Part shown: positions 1 through 8,810 of the stretch, piece after piece
Position numbering within the stretch: position 1 is the first letter of the stretch
Layout: each line of letters starts with the position of its first letter
Assembly: GCA_050246635.1 (NCBI GenBank)
Contig: JBFWVR010000014.1
Span: forward strand, 79,303 to 143,302
Source of the DNA: JBFWVR01 sp050246635
Lineage (GTDB): Bacteria; Acidobacteriota; Vicinamibacteria; Vicinamibacterales; UBA2999
Direction of reading: 5' to 3'
DNA: 64,000 nt
Made by a program: the position numbers and the translations under genes
The notes under the pieces: generated by a model
The model's input: only the letters and a program-made list of their open reading frames with translations
Databases searched by the model: none
Told to the model about the DNA's origin: nothing

Positions 1-116
1 CGTCTGTGGCCCGGATGCGCAAATTGAATCCGAATCCCGCATCCCTGCCGCTTACAATCGGCGCCTGCGCCGCGCCGCCCCGGCCGCGGCTGATCTTCGC
101 CCCGGAGGACCTGCTC

Positions 117-2618
117 ATGCCACGTGCCGTATTCCTGAGTCTCCTGCTGTTGGCCGGCCCGGCCCTCGCGCAGGCGCAATCCGTGCCCGCGGCCACCGTC
201 GCGGAGCGCACGGCTGGCCTGCAGCGTACCGACGGCTTCGTGCCGTTCTACTGGGACCAGGCCCGCGGACGGGTCCTCATGGAGGTGCCGGCCTTCGATG
301 AGGATGTCCTCTACTACGTCTCCGCGGCCAGCGGCGGCGGCTCGGTCGAGATGTCCTTCGACCGCGGCATCATGGACACGAGCGTGATCCACTTCCATCG
401 CTCGGGCCCGCGCGTGCTGGTGGTGAAGCAGAACCTCGACTACCGCGCGCAGACCGAGCAGGCGGCGCTCGTCGAGAACGTGCGCGACTCGTTCCCGACA
501 TCCGTGCTCGCCGGGCTGCCGGTGGAGGCCGACGAGAACGGCCGCGTGCTCGTCGACGCCACTTCCCTCTTCATGCGGGATGCCGGTGACGTCGTCGGGG
601 AGCTGCGCCGCGACAGCCAGGGCGCGTTCCGCCTCGATCTCGGGCGGAGCGGCTTCTACCCGACGCGCATGAAGGCGTTCCCCGACAACACCGAGATCGA
701 GACGATCATGACGTTTGCCGCGGACCAGCCGGGCCGGCTGGTCGCCAACGTCACGCCCGATCCGCAGGCCTTCACGCTGCGCATCCACCACTCGTTCCTG
801 CGCGCGCCGACCGGCTACACGCCGCGCCCGGCCGACCCGCGCATCGGCGTCAGCTCGATCCGCTTCCGCGACTACGCGAAGCCGTTCAACGAGGGCACCG
901 AGGTCGAGTGGGTCACCCGCTGGCGGCTGGAGAAGCAGGACCCCTCGGCGGCGATGAGCGAGCCGAAGAAGCCGATTGTCTTCTACCTCGACGCGGCCAT
1001 CCCCGAGCCCGTGCGCAGCGCGATGCGGCAGGGCGCGCTCGCGTGGAACAAGGCCTTCGAGGCAGCCGGATTCCGCAATGCCGTGCAGGTGAAGGACCCG
1101 ACACCCGACATGGATCCGATGGACATCCGCTACGCGTGGATCCTCTGGATCAACCGTGACGAACGCGGCTTCTCGAGCGGCGGCACGTTCCGCGATCCCC
1201 GCACGGGCGAGATCCTCGGCTCCAAGACCCGCATGGACTCGCACCGCATCCGCACCATCGGCAACTACTTCGAGAGCTACACGCCGATGACGGGCGCCGG
1301 CGCGGGGGACGATGACGCCGGCATGGTGATGACCGTGGCGGACGAGCTGCTGGAGTACATCGAACAGCAGCAGCAGGCCGCCGGCGCGCCGATGCCGGCC
1401 GAGCAGCTCGAGATGGGCCTCGTGCGGCAGTCGCTCCTCACCTCGCACGAGCTCGGCCACGTCATGGGCTTCGGCCACAACTGGGCGTCGAGCATCAACG
1501 ACCGCGCGTCGGTCATGGAGTATCCGACGCCGCGCGTGAAGGTGACCAACGGGCGCCTCGACCTGAGCGACGCCTTCGAGCCGAACACCGGCGCGTACGA
1601 CGCGTTCATGACGCGCTACGCCTACTCGGAGTTCCCGGCGGCCAACGAGAAGGCGGCGCTCGAGGGCATCATCAAGGAGATGCGCACGGCGGGCATCCTG
1701 TACGTGCCGTCCACCGACCCGCGCTGGGTGTGGTACGACGATCGTTCCACGCCGGACGAGTACCTCCGCGAGACGATGGCGGCCCGCAAGCTCCTGCTGG
1801 CGCAGTACGGCCCCGCGATCCTGCGTGAGGGCGAGCCGATCGGCGGCCTGCGCGACATGCGGCTGTGGATGACCTACCTGCACCACCGCTGGGCCATCGA
1901 GTCGGGCCTCGGGTACGTCGGCGGCATGTACCACAACATCGTCGTCAAGGGCGAGACGCTGCCGCCGACGGAGATCGTGCCCGCCACGCTCCAGCGGAGC
2001 GTGCTGAACCTGCTGATGGACGCCATCGAACCCGGCAACCTCGCCATTCCGGAGTCGCTGCTCGTGCAGCTCACGCCGAGTCCGAACGCCAACCTCGAGG
2101 ACATGTCCGAGGACTACGCGTTCGACCACCTGCGGGCCGCACGTATCCTCTCGGCGATGGTGCTCGAGCCGCTGCTCGAGCCCGCGCGCGCGGCGCGCCT
2201 CGTGGCGTTCGCCGACCGCCAGCCCGACCAGCTCTCGCTGCCGGAGGTCGTGGACGCGATCCTCGCGCACACCTGGCGCGCGCCGGCCGACACCGACCCG
2301 AAGCTCGCGACGCTCCGGCGCGTGTCCCAGCGCGTCGCCCTCGACACGCTGATGATCCTCGGCGGCCATGAGGACACGAGCCCCGAGGTGCGCGCCTACG
2401 TGCTGGACCAGATCGGCAAGCTCGCCGATTCGCTCGGCGACCGCACCGACCCGAACCCGCTCATCGAGGCGCACTACCGCCAGGCCGAGCGCGACATCGC
2501 GCACTACCTCGAGAACCCCTCGGCAAACGCGCCGAAGACCGCCCTCCCCGGCTGGGGCAGCCGGCCGCGGTCGCGGTATCCGTTGCCCCCAGGACCTCCA
2601 CTCGGAGGGGGCAACTAG
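117..2618 (+). CDS. Exported zinc-dependent metalloprotease (DUF5117/DUF4953-type, metzincin-like)
   Basis: An 833-residue exported peptidase. The ATG at 117 is preceded by GGAGGA (104-109) and opens a clean signal peptide (hydrophobic LSLLLLAGPALA), so I prefer it to the in-frame GTG at 6, whose extension looks non-coding. The zinc site is HELGHVMGFGH at about residues 444-454, an HExxHxxGxxH metzincin-type motif with three His ligands and catalytic Glu445, followed by a probable Met-turn SVMEYP around Met467. The long region before the site and the domain after it match the architecture of large secreted zinc proteases of Bacteroidetes and Acidobacteria (DUF5117 then DUF4953). The substrate cannot be read from sequence. 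It stands alone on the plus strand; a hairpin overlaps its last codons. Confidence 0.9.
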   Translation: MPRAVFLSLLLLAGPALAQAQSVPAATVAERTAGLQRTDGFVPFYWDQARGRVLMEVPAFDEDVLYYVSAASGGGSVEMSFDRGIMDTSVIHFHRSGPRVLVVKQNLDYRAQTEQAALVENVRDSFPTSVLAGLPVEADENGRVLVDATSLFMRDAGDVVGELRRDSQGAFRLDLGRSGFYPTRMKAFPDNTEIETIMTFAADQPGRLVANVTPDPQAFTLRIHHSFLRAPTGYTPRPADPRIGVSSIRFRDYAKPFNEGTEVEWVTRWRLEKQDPSAAMSEPKKPIVFYLDAAIPEPVRSAMRQGALAWNKAFEAAGFRNAVQVKDPTPDMDPMDIRYAWILWINRDERGFSSGGTFRDPRTGEILGSKTRMDSHRIRTIGNYFESYTPMTGAGAGDDDAGMVMTVADELLEYIEQQQQAAGAPMPAEQLEMGLVRQSLLTSHELGHVMGFGHNWASSINDRASVMEYPTPRVKVTNGRLDLSDAFEPNTGAYDAFMTRYAYSEFPAANEKAALEGIIKEMRTAGILYVPSTDPRWVWYDDRSTPDEYLRETMAARKLLLAQYGPAILREGEPIGGLRDMRLWMTYLHHRWAIESGLGYVGGMYHNIVVKGETLPPTEIVPATLQRSVLNLLMDAIEPGNLAIPESLLVQLTPSPNANLEDMSEDYAFDHLRAARILSAMVLEPLLEPARAARLVAFADRQPDQLSLPEVVDAILAHTWRAPADTDPKLATLRRVSQRVALDTLMILGGHEDTSPEVRAYVLDQIGKLADSLGDRTDPNPLIEAHYRQAERDIAHYLENPSANAPKTALPGWGSRPRSRYPLPPGPPLGGGN
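2582..2615 (+). terminator. Hairpin at the 3' end of the metalloprotease gene
   Basis: GTTGCCCCC (2582-2590) and GGGGGCAAC (2607-2615) form a perfect 9-bp stem directly before the TAG stop at 2616-2618. No U-tract follows, so this may be an RNA-stabilising or attenuating hairpin rather than a classical terminator. Confidence 0.4.
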
Positions 2619-2623
2619 ATTTG

Positions 2624-2655
2624 GTGATCTTGTGATCTCGTGATCTGGTGATCTG
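2624..2655. repeat. Short tandem repeat, 8-bp unit GTGATCTN, four copies
   Basis: Four successive units GTGATCTT, GTGATCTC, GTGATCTG and GTGATCTG lie just after the metalloprotease stop codon. It is a simple-sequence tract with no coding role that I can see. Confidence 0.8.
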
Positions 2656-2665
2656 AGTGTCGACA

Positions 2666-2723
2666 ATGGGGTCAGACCCCTTTTCTGTGGGCCTCCTGCA
2701 GAAGAGGGGTCTGACCCCGTTTT
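2666..2723. repeat. REP-like paired palindromes (GGGGTCAGACCCC)
   Basis: The palindrome GGGGTCAGACCCC with a following TTTT (2668-2684) recurs in inverted orientation as GAGGGGTCTGACCCC (about 2704-2718). The two outer arms (TGGGGTCAGACCCCTTTTCT against the reverse complement of AGAAGAGGGGTCTGACCCCG) match at all but two positions and enclose about 13 bp. This is the layout of bacterial interspersed REP pairs or small BIMEs, which are often mobilised in trans by RAYT-type Y1 transposases. No such transposase is in the window. Confidence 0.6.
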
Positions 2724-2799
2724 CGTGGTTCTGCCCTCGGCCGTCGTACTTCCTCCTTCTCGACTTCCTTTCTTGATTCCGTATTCCAAATTCGGAATT

Positions 2800-2834
2800 C
2801 CGCCACCGGCCGCGCTCAGCGCGGCCAGTGGCGG
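2800..2834 (-). terminator. Long hairpin enclosing the stop codon of the radical SAM gene
   Basis: A 16-bp stem (2800-2815 with 2819-2834, one mismatch) is closed by a three-base loop, 2816-2818. That loop is exactly the TGA stop codon of the minus-strand radical SAM gene. No T-run follows on the minus strand. Confidence 0.55.
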
Positions 2835-4459
2835 CGATCGACGAAGGTGCGTGGCTCCAGGCGGCGGCCGGCGGGGGCGAGGCGGGCGTCGCGCCGCGCG
2901 CTCCAGAGCAGCGCGGGGCCGGCGAGGCGGTCGATGAGCGGCGACAGGCCCCCGATCTCCCGTTCCACCTGCATGCGCAGCTCGCGAATCCGGTCGCTGA
3001 CGATGCGGTTCGACTCGCGCAGGTAGTGTTCCATCGCCCAGAGCGCCGCGCCGTAGCCCCACCGGAGCTGTGAGGCCTCGCCCCGCACCCGGGCGCGCAC
3101 ACGCGGGTCCGGGTCGTCCTTGTAGCGGCGCCACCCGGTCAGCATGTTGGCCATCAGCCGGTACAGGCTCGGCCCGTTGATCTCGTAGTCGCGCCGGAAG
3201 GCGCGGTCGAGGAACAGCTTCGAGTCGTCCCGCGAGATGGCCGCGTGGCGGAAGTTGAACTTGTCCTGCCCGTGGATGTCCGCGAGATCCACGCCGTCCA
3301 GCAGCCGCCCGGCCGCTTCGGTCTCCCGGTAGAGCGGCGTGCCCGGCACCGGCGTGTAGAGCATGAACTGGTGGAACACGGTCTCGTGTCCCACGGCATG
3401 GTCGATGACCGCGTCGATGTTGCCGGGCGTGTGGTGCTCCAGCCCGATGATCGTCGAGCCGTGCACCCGGATCCCGTGCGCCTGGAGGTCACGCGCGAGC
3501 GTGCGGGTGTCGGCGCCCTTCAGCTTGCGGTAGCCGTTGCCGACCGACTCGAGCCCCAGCCAGATCCACTCCACGCCCATCTCGACGAGCTGCCGCGGGT
3601 CGTACTTCGCAATCGCGTTGGCCGACGAGAACACGTAGAGCGACCACGACTTGCCGTGCGCCTTCATCAGCTCGAGCAGCTCCAGCGCGCGCTTCCGGTA
3701 CAGCAGGAAGTTCTCGTCCATCATGAAGAACGCACGGGCGCCGAGGCCACGCTCGGCCTCGCACATCACCCGGAAGACGTCCGCCCCGCGCTCCAGGAAC
3801 GTCACGAACCGTCCCTTGCCGCCGAAGAACTCCGACGTCGTGCAGAAGTTGCAGCCCATCGGGCACCCGACCGACGGGATGATCGTCGCCGCGGCGTTGC
3901 CGCCCCCACGTGGCGCCGGCAGGCCGAAGAGGCGGAAGCCGAACGACGAGGGAATGAGCGGGTGCGCGACCGGGGCCGTGGGATCCTCGCCGAGGAACGT
4001 CCGCAGCCACGACACCCCCTCGCCCTTCACGATGTGGTCCGCGTCGATCAGGCGCTCGATGCCCGGGATGGCCGCGACATGGCCACCCACGACAATCGTG
4101 GCGCGCGGCGCGTGCAGGCGGGCGAGCCGGCACATCTCGCGGATCTTCCCGACGTTCACGATGATGCCCGTGAGCCCGACGATGTCGTAGTCGCCGGTGG
4201 TGAGCTCGCGGATGAAGCGTTCCCGTGTGGGGAAGTCCAGCACGGTGCAGGGCGCGCTGATGTTCTGCTGCAGCAGCATGAGGCTCCACGTGCGGTGGAA
4301 CAGCCGCAGCGAGAACGGGCCCTGCTCGCGCGTGACCTGGTTGTGGTACAGCTCCACCGGGTTGCTGACCCGGCTGCCGAACTCGTCGTCCTGGGCGAAG
4401 GGTTTGAAGACGGATGAAAGCAGGATGCGGGCGCGGGTGCCCTTGTGATGTGGCCGCAT
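2816..4459 (-). CDS. B12-binding-domain/radical SAM protein
   Basis: A 547-residue cytosolic iron-sulfur enzyme. The radical SAM cluster motif CPMGCNFC places the three [4Fe-4S] ligands at Cys199, Cys203 and Cys206 (CxxxCxxC). The preceding 100-180 region (DIVGLTGIIVNVGK... IVVGGHVAAIPG) has the Rossmann-like pattern of a cobalamin-binding domain, although I do not see the DxHxxG motif that usually ligates B12. The C-terminal 150 residues are helical and unassigned. The start ATG at 4459 has GGAGG about 8 nt upstream on the minus strand. It diverges from the cNMP/TrxR fusion with about 200 bp between start codons. Relatives include Elp3/MiaB-like enzymes, hopanoid and bacteriochlorophyll methylases; the reaction cannot be assigned here. 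Confidence 0.88.
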   Translation of the reverse strand: MRPHHKGTRARILLSSVFKPFAQDDEFGSRVSNPVELYHNQVTREQGPFSLRLFHRTWSLMLLQQNISAPCTVLDFPTRERFIRELTTGDYDIVGLTGIIVNVGKIREMCRLARLHAPRATIVVGGHVAAIPGIERLIDADHIVKGEGVSWLRTFLGEDPTAPVAHPLIPSSFGFRLFGLPAPRGGGNAAATIIPSVGCPMGCNFCTTSEFFGGKGRFVTFLERGADVFRVMCEAERGLGARAFFMMDENFLLYRKRALELLELMKAHGKSWSLYVFSSANAIAKYDPRQLVEMGVEWIWLGLESVGNGYRKLKGADTRTLARDLQAHGIRVHGSTIIGLEHHTPGNIDAVIDHAVGHETVFHQFMLYTPVPGTPLYRETEAAGRLLDGVDLADIHGQDKFNFRHAAISRDDSKLFLDRAFRRDYEINGPSLYRLMANMLTGWRRYKDDPDPRVRARVRGEASQLRWGYGAALWAMEHYLRESNRIVSDRIRELRMQVEREIGGLSPLIDRLAGPALLWSARRDARLAPAGRRLEPRTFVDRRHWPR

Positions 4460-4657
4460 GGAGGCACACCTCCTGCACCCGATGCTAGCGGCGGCGCGCG
4501 GCGGCGACTGTAATGGTTCTGTACGAGTTGCGCCGCGGGTCGAGTTGGCTGCCGGGTCTCCGGCACTTGATCACTCGAACGGGGGATCCGCTGGACTTGC
4601 CGGCGGTGTACGCTGTGCTGGTTCCCGGATCACGTCCAACGGATCGAGAGTCCCTCC

Positions 4658-6331
4658 ATGGCCACGCCGTCGTCCCCCGGCGCCTCCGCGCCGCCGTCCG
4701 AACGCGCCTTCCCGACCCTGACCACGGCGCAGATCGAGCGCGCGGCCGCGCACGGGCGGCGCCGCGCCGTGCGGCCCGGCGACGTGCTCGTCGACGCCGG
4801 CGACGCGGACGTCCCCTGCTTCATCGTGCTCGAGGGGCGCGTGGACGTGCAGCGCCCCGACGCGCCAGCCGGGGACGCCATCGTCTCGCACGGGCCGGGC
4901 CAGTTCACGGGCGAGGTGAACATGCTGTCGGGCCGTCGCGCCCTCGTGCGCCTCCGGGTGCGCGAGGCGGGCGAGGTCCTGGAGCTGAGCCGGCAGGAGT
5001 TGATGACCCTCGTCCAGACCGACCCGGAGCTCAGCGAGGTGCTGATGCGCGCGTTCATCCTGCGCCGCGTCGAGCTGGTGGCGAGCGGCTTCGCCGACGT
5101 GGTCCTGATCGGGTCGCGGCATGCGGCGGGCACGTGGCGCATCAAGGAGTTCCTGACGCGCAACAACCACCCGTACCGTTACATCGACCTCGACCGCGAC
5201 CCGGCGGTCCAGTCGCTGCTCGACGACTTCGACATCGGCGTGGACTGCGTGCCCGTGCTGCTCGCGCCCGGGCGCACCGTGTTGCGCAATCCCGGCAACG
5301 AGGCCATCGCGGACGCCCTCGGGTTCAACGCCGGCATCGACCAGGCGCACGTGCGCGACGTGGTCATCGTCGGGGCCGGCCCGTCCGGCCTGGCGGCGGC
5401 GGTGTATGCCGCGTCGGAGGGCCTCGACGTGCTCGTCGTCGAGTCGGACGCGCCGGGCGGGCAGGCCGGCACGAGCTCGCGGATCGAGAACTACCTCGGG
5501 TTCCCGACCGGCATCTCGGGACAGGAGCTGGCGGGCCGCGCGCATGCCCAGGCGCAGAAGTTCGGCGCCGAGATGCTGGTCGCGAAGGGCGCGACCGGGC
5601 TGAGTTGCGAGCGGGCGCCGTACACGCTGTCGCTCGGCGGAGGCTCCGATGTCGCGGCCCGCGCCGTGATCATCGCGACCGGCGCGGAGTACCGGCGCCC
5701 GCCCATCGAGCACCTCTCCAGGTTCGAGGGCACGGGCGTCTACTACGGCGCCACCCACCTCGAGGCCCAGATCTGCCGCGGCGAGGAGGTCGTCGTGATC
5801 GGCGGCGGCAACTCGGCGGGACAGGCCGCGGTGTTCCTCTCCACCGTCGCGCGCCGGGTCCACATGCTCGTGCGCTCCGGCGGCCTGGCTTCGAGCATGT
5901 CGCGCTACTTGATCCGCCGGATCGAGGAGTGCGACGACATCGAGCTGCGCACGGAGACGGAGTTGATCCGCGTGGACGGCGGCGACACGCTCGAGCGGGT
6001 CACCTGGCGCTCGAACGCGACGGGCGAGGAAGAGACCCGCGACATCGGGCACGTGTTCGTCATGGCCGGCGCGGAGCCCCGGAGCGCATGGCTCGATGGC
6101 TGCGTGACGCTCGACCGCAGCGGCTTCGTGAAGACGGGCAGCGACCTGGCGCCCGAGGACCTCGCCGCGGCCCGATGGCCGCTGCGGCGCGCGCCGTACC
6201 TGCTCGAGACGAGCCGGCCCGGCGTCTTGGCCGTCGGTGACATCCGCGGCGGGAGCATCAAGCGTGTTGCCTCGGCAGTCGGCGAAGGCGCGATTGCCGT
6301 CTCGTTCGTCCACCGCGTGCTGCAGGAGTAG
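4658..6331 (+). CDS. Cyclic-nucleotide-binding / glutaredoxin-like / thioredoxin-reductase-like fusion
   Basis: 557 residues in three parts. Residues about 20-150 form a cNMP-binding (Crp-type) beta-roll, with GEVNMLSGRRALV resembling the phosphate-binding cassette. Residues about 150-235 look like a thioredoxin/glutaredoxin fold (VVLIGSRH... YRYIDLD... CVPVLL) without a CxxC. From about 240, a low-molecular-weight thioredoxin-reductase module shows the FAD motif VGAGPSG and the NADPH motif GGGNSAG. Where true thioredoxin reductases carry CxxC (CATC), this protein reads YYGATHLEAQIC, so the redox-active disulfide is absent and the oxidised partner is unknown. Such fusions recur in actinobacteria and acidobacteria. 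The next gene begins 5 bp downstream and is probably co-transcribed. Confidence 0.88.
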   Translation: MATPSSPGASAPPSERAFPTLTTAQIERAAAHGRRRAVRPGDVLVDAGDADVPCFIVLEGRVDVQRPDAPAGDAIVSHGPGQFTGEVNMLSGRRALVRLRVREAGEVLELSRQELMTLVQTDPELSEVLMRAFILRRVELVASGFADVVLIGSRHAAGTWRIKEFLTRNNHPYRYIDLDRDPAVQSLLDDFDIGVDCVPVLLAPGRTVLRNPGNEAIADALGFNAGIDQAHVRDVVIVGAGPSGLAAAVYAASEGLDVLVVESDAPGGQAGTSSRIENYLGFPTGISGQELAGRAHAQAQKFGAEMLVAKGATGLSCERAPYTLSLGGGSDVAARAVIIATGAEYRRPPIEHLSRFEGTGVYYGATHLEAQICRGEEVVVIGGGNSAGQAAVFLSTVARRVHMLVRSGGLASSMSRYLIRRIEECDDIELRTETELIRVDGGDTLERVTWRSNATGEEETRDIGHVFVMAGAEPRSAWLDGCVTLDRSGFVKTGSDLAPEDLAAARWPLRRAPYLLETSRPGVLAVGDIRGGSIKRVASAVGEGAIAVSFVHRVLQE

Positions 6332-6336
6332 ACCCC

Positions 6337-6609
6337 GTGCCAGACGAGAGCCCCTGTCCCCACATCGCCGGCCTCACCGCCATCACGCCGCCCCGGCGCC
6401 ACGAGTGCGACGAGTGCGTGAAGATTGGCGCGAGCTGGGTGCACCTGCGCACCTGCCAGACCTGCGGCGGCACGCACTGCTGCGACAGCTCGCCGAACCG
6501 GCATGCCACCGCCCACGCCCACGCGACCGGCCACCCGGTCGTCGCCTCCGCCGAGCCCGGCGAACGCTGGGTCTACTGCTATCCGGACGAGGCGTTCGCC
6601 GAGTACTGA
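6337..6609 (+). CDS. UBP-type zinc-finger protein
   Basis: A 90-residue protein starting at GTG 6337, only 5 bp after the TrxR-like fusion; the upstream GCAGGAGTAG supplies a Shine-Dalgarno that overlaps the previous stop codon. It is almost entirely one ZnF-UBP domain: Cys and His pairs (CPH, ECDEC, RTCQTCGGTHCC, RHATAHAHATGHPV) in the spacing of the UBP finger, ending in a typical WVYCYPDE tail. In eukaryotes this fold binds the ubiquitin C-terminus; bacterial stand-alone copies have no settled role. The tight coupling with the reductase-like gene suggests that the two work together, but that is inference. Confidence 0.88.
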   Translation: MPDESPCPHIAGLTAITPPRRHECDECVKIGASWVHLRTCQTCGGTHCCDSSPNRHATAHAHATGHPVVASAEPGERWVYCYPDEAFAEY

Positions 6610-6774
6610 GCGGGCGGCCGGCCGGGGGGCCAGGGCCGGCGAGCGCCGCGCCGGAGGGCGTGGCTGCGGTAATTCCGCCACTTTTGGGTCGCAATTGCGC
6701 GACGCCTCAAGGTGCAGTACCGTGATCCGTCGTACGTCCTGCTTGTCCCCCGGCGCTCCCGGCTCGACTGCTAC

Positions 6775-8016
6775 ATGGCCACAGAACTGTCCAATGATTT
6801 CGGGGCGCTCGTCGCAGAGCGGTTACGGGCAGCGCATCGCGAGCTGGCTGCCCGCTGGCTGGCGGAGCTCAAGGAGCTGCTGCCGGTCGATCTCACCGAG
6901 ATCTTCCCCACCGACCAGATCTTGGACCACATCCCCATGCTGATCCGCGAGATCGCGGACTGCGTCGGGGCGGAAGGCGATCCGGTCGCGGCCAACACCG
7001 CCATCCAGTCGAAGGCCCACGAGCTGGGGGAGCTGCGGTTCGCCCAGAAGGCGTCGGTGCACCAGCTGCTCCGCGAGTACCGCATCCTCGGGACGGTCAT
7101 GGCGGGGTTCATCCGCGAGCAGCTCGACGAGCTCGGCCACTTGGCGCGGCCCGCCGAGGCCGTCGACGTGCTGACGCGCCTGCACGAGGCCGTGTTCGTC
7201 CTGCTGCAGATGACGGTGGAGACCTACACGGCGCGGTACACCGAGCGCATCGAGGAACAGACGACGCGGCTCGAGGGCTTCAACCGCATGGTCAGCCACG
7301 AGCTGCGCCAGCCCCTGAGCAGCGTGCAGTACGCGGTGGACGTGCTCGAGGCCGGCGGCGGGCGGGACGCCGCGCAGCAGCGGCACGTGCTGGGCGTCGC
7401 GCGCCGCAACCTGAAGCGCCTCGCGGACCTGATCCGCGTCCTCGGCGCCCTGGTTCGACCCGAGCACGACACGATCCAGCGCCAACGCCTCGACGTCTCG
7501 AAGATCGTCGAGGAGGCGATGAGCCAGCTCCGCGAGATGGCCACCGCGCGCGGCGTCATGCTGCACAACCGCGTGCCCCGGACCGAGCTCACGCTCGACC
7601 TGCCCCGGCTGGAGCTCGTTGTCGTCAACCTGGTGTCGAACGGCATCAAGTACCGCGATCCCCAGAAGGCCGACCCGTTCGTGGCCGTCGAGCTCGAGGT
7701 CGTCGACGGCACCTGCTCCCTGCGGATCCGTGACAACGGCCTGGGTATCTCCGCGGATCACCAGCCGCAGGTCTTTCAGCGGTTCTTCCGCGCCCACGGC
7801 GCGCGTGACGGGGAGCTCGCCAACGACGGCGTGGGCCTCGGCCTCACCATCGTCGCGGAGTGCGTGAAGGCCATGCGCGGCACCATCACGATGGACTCCG
7901 AGGAGGGGGTGGGCACCGCCTTCACCGTCACGCTGCCGGACTGCGAGGCCGAGGCGCCTGCCGGGAATCACGAGGCGTCGGCCTCCGCGCCCTTCCTCCC
8001 GCGCAAGGCCGAGTAG
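6775..8016 (+). CDS. Sensor histidine kinase with RsbRD-like N-terminal domain
   Basis: A 413-residue soluble kinase from the ATG at 6775; an in-frame GTG at 6712 would add 21 residues with no better ribosome site. Residues about 10-150 are helical and resemble the RsbRD/N-terminal sensory domain found in stressosome-type proteins. A HisKA helix follows with MVSHELRQPLSS (phospho-acceptor His about 175), then a HATPase domain with N-box LVSNGIKYRD, G1 RDNGLGIS and G2 DGVGLGLTIV. There are no transmembrane helices and no adjacent response regulator, so the partner is probably encoded elsewhere. Confidence 0.88.
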   Translation: MATELSNDFGALVAERLRAAHRELAARWLAELKELLPVDLTEIFPTDQILDHIPMLIREIADCVGAEGDPVAANTAIQSKAHELGELRFAQKASVHQLLREYRILGTVMAGFIREQLDELGHLARPAEAVDVLTRLHEAVFVLLQMTVETYTARYTERIEEQTTRLEGFNRMVSHELRQPLSSVQYAVDVLEAGGGRDAAQQRHVLGVARRNLKRLADLIRVLGALVRPEHDTIQRQRLDVSKIVEEAMSQLREMATARGVMLHNRVPRTELTLDLPRLELVVVNLVSNGIKYRDPQKADPFVAVELEVVDGTCSLRIRDNGLGISADHQPQVFQRFFRAHGARDGELANDGVGLGLTIVAECVKAMRGTITMDSEEGVGTAFTVTLPDCEAEAPAGNHEASASAPFLPRKAE

Positions 8017-8129
8017 TTCCCGGAGCTCGCGCCGGGCATCGGGACGATGGCAGGTCGTCGCATCCGGACACACGGGCTCAGCCGTGCGCCGGGGATGGAG
8101 GCGGCCGCGCCGCCGGCCGTCGCTGGGCC

Positions 8130-8720
8130 TCAGATCAGGTCGCGGACGGCGGCGTCCATCTGCTCGCGGGTCATGGCCCCGAGGTGCCGCTCACGCACGA
8201 TGCCGTCCCGCCCGATCACGATCGTCGTCGGCAGGCCGTAGAAGCCGCCGAACGCCTGCTCCACGACCGCGGCATCCGAACCGTCGAGCGCGGGGTACGG
8301 CATCGCGTACTCCCGGACGAACGACGCGACCCGCGTGTCGAACTGGTCCTGCACGACGATGCCGACGACGACGAGGTCTCCCGCGTGGTCGGCCTGGAGG
8401 GCGACGAGGTCCGGGATCTCCCCCCGGCACGGCGCGCACCACGTCGCCCAGAAGTTCAGCACGATCACCTTGCCGCGATAGCGCTCCAGGGGCACCGGCG
8501 ATCCGTCGAGATCGCGCAGCGCCAGGGACAGATCGATGGGGTCGCCTGGCTGCGGGCCCGGTGACGGCAGGCCGGCGTTGCCCGGTCCCGCATCGTCCGC
8601 GGCAACGTGTCGGGGCTCGGGTGTGACCAGGAAGCTCAGCGCAAGACCCACCGCGATGGCCGCAATCGCCACGAGGGCGACGACCAGGGCGGGCGAACGG
8701 CGGGCTGGGGTGTCGGGCAC
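8130..8720 (-). CDS. TlpA-like membrane-anchored thioredoxin
   Basis: About 196 residues, reading from GTG 8720; a more upstream in-frame GTG at 8792 is possible but adds a low-complexity leader. One hydrophobic segment (SPALVVALVAIAAIAVGLAL) anchors or exports the protein, after which a thioredoxin-fold domain carries FWATWCAPC, with Cys95 and Cys98 as the redox pair. This is the TlpA/ResA/AhpC-TSA pattern of periplasmic thiol-disulfide oxidoreductases, which keep cytochrome c or other exported cysteines reduced. It is convergent with the histidine kinase gene and 90 bp downstream of the phosphatase gene on the same strand. Confidence 0.88.
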   Translation of the reverse strand: MPDTPARRSPALVVALVAIAAIAVGLALSFLVTPEPRHVAADDAGPGNAGLPSPGPQPGDPIDLSLALRDLDGSPVPLERYRGKVIVLNFWATWCAPCRGEIPDLVALQADHAGDLVVVGIVVQDQFDTRVASFVREYAMPYPALDGSDAAVVEQAFGGFYGLPTTIVIGRDGIVRERHLGAMTREQMDAAVRDLI

Positions 8721-8810
8721 CTCGTCATCATATGGGGTGCCCGGCCGGGACCGCACGCCGGTGGACCGCACGCCGGCAGTCTGCGCCGGCACCGCCGGCG
8801 TGGACGGGGA

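Noticed and set aside
6..116. Start of the metalloprotease at the upstream GTG (position 6)
   Set aside because: The extra 37 residues are Pro/Arg-rich, have no ribosome site, and would bury the signal peptide that begins at 117.
3245..4417. A 390-residue plus-strand open frame opposite the radical SAM gene
   Set aside because: It is the antisense shadow of a confidently assigned gene, common in GC-rich DNA, with no recognisable domains.
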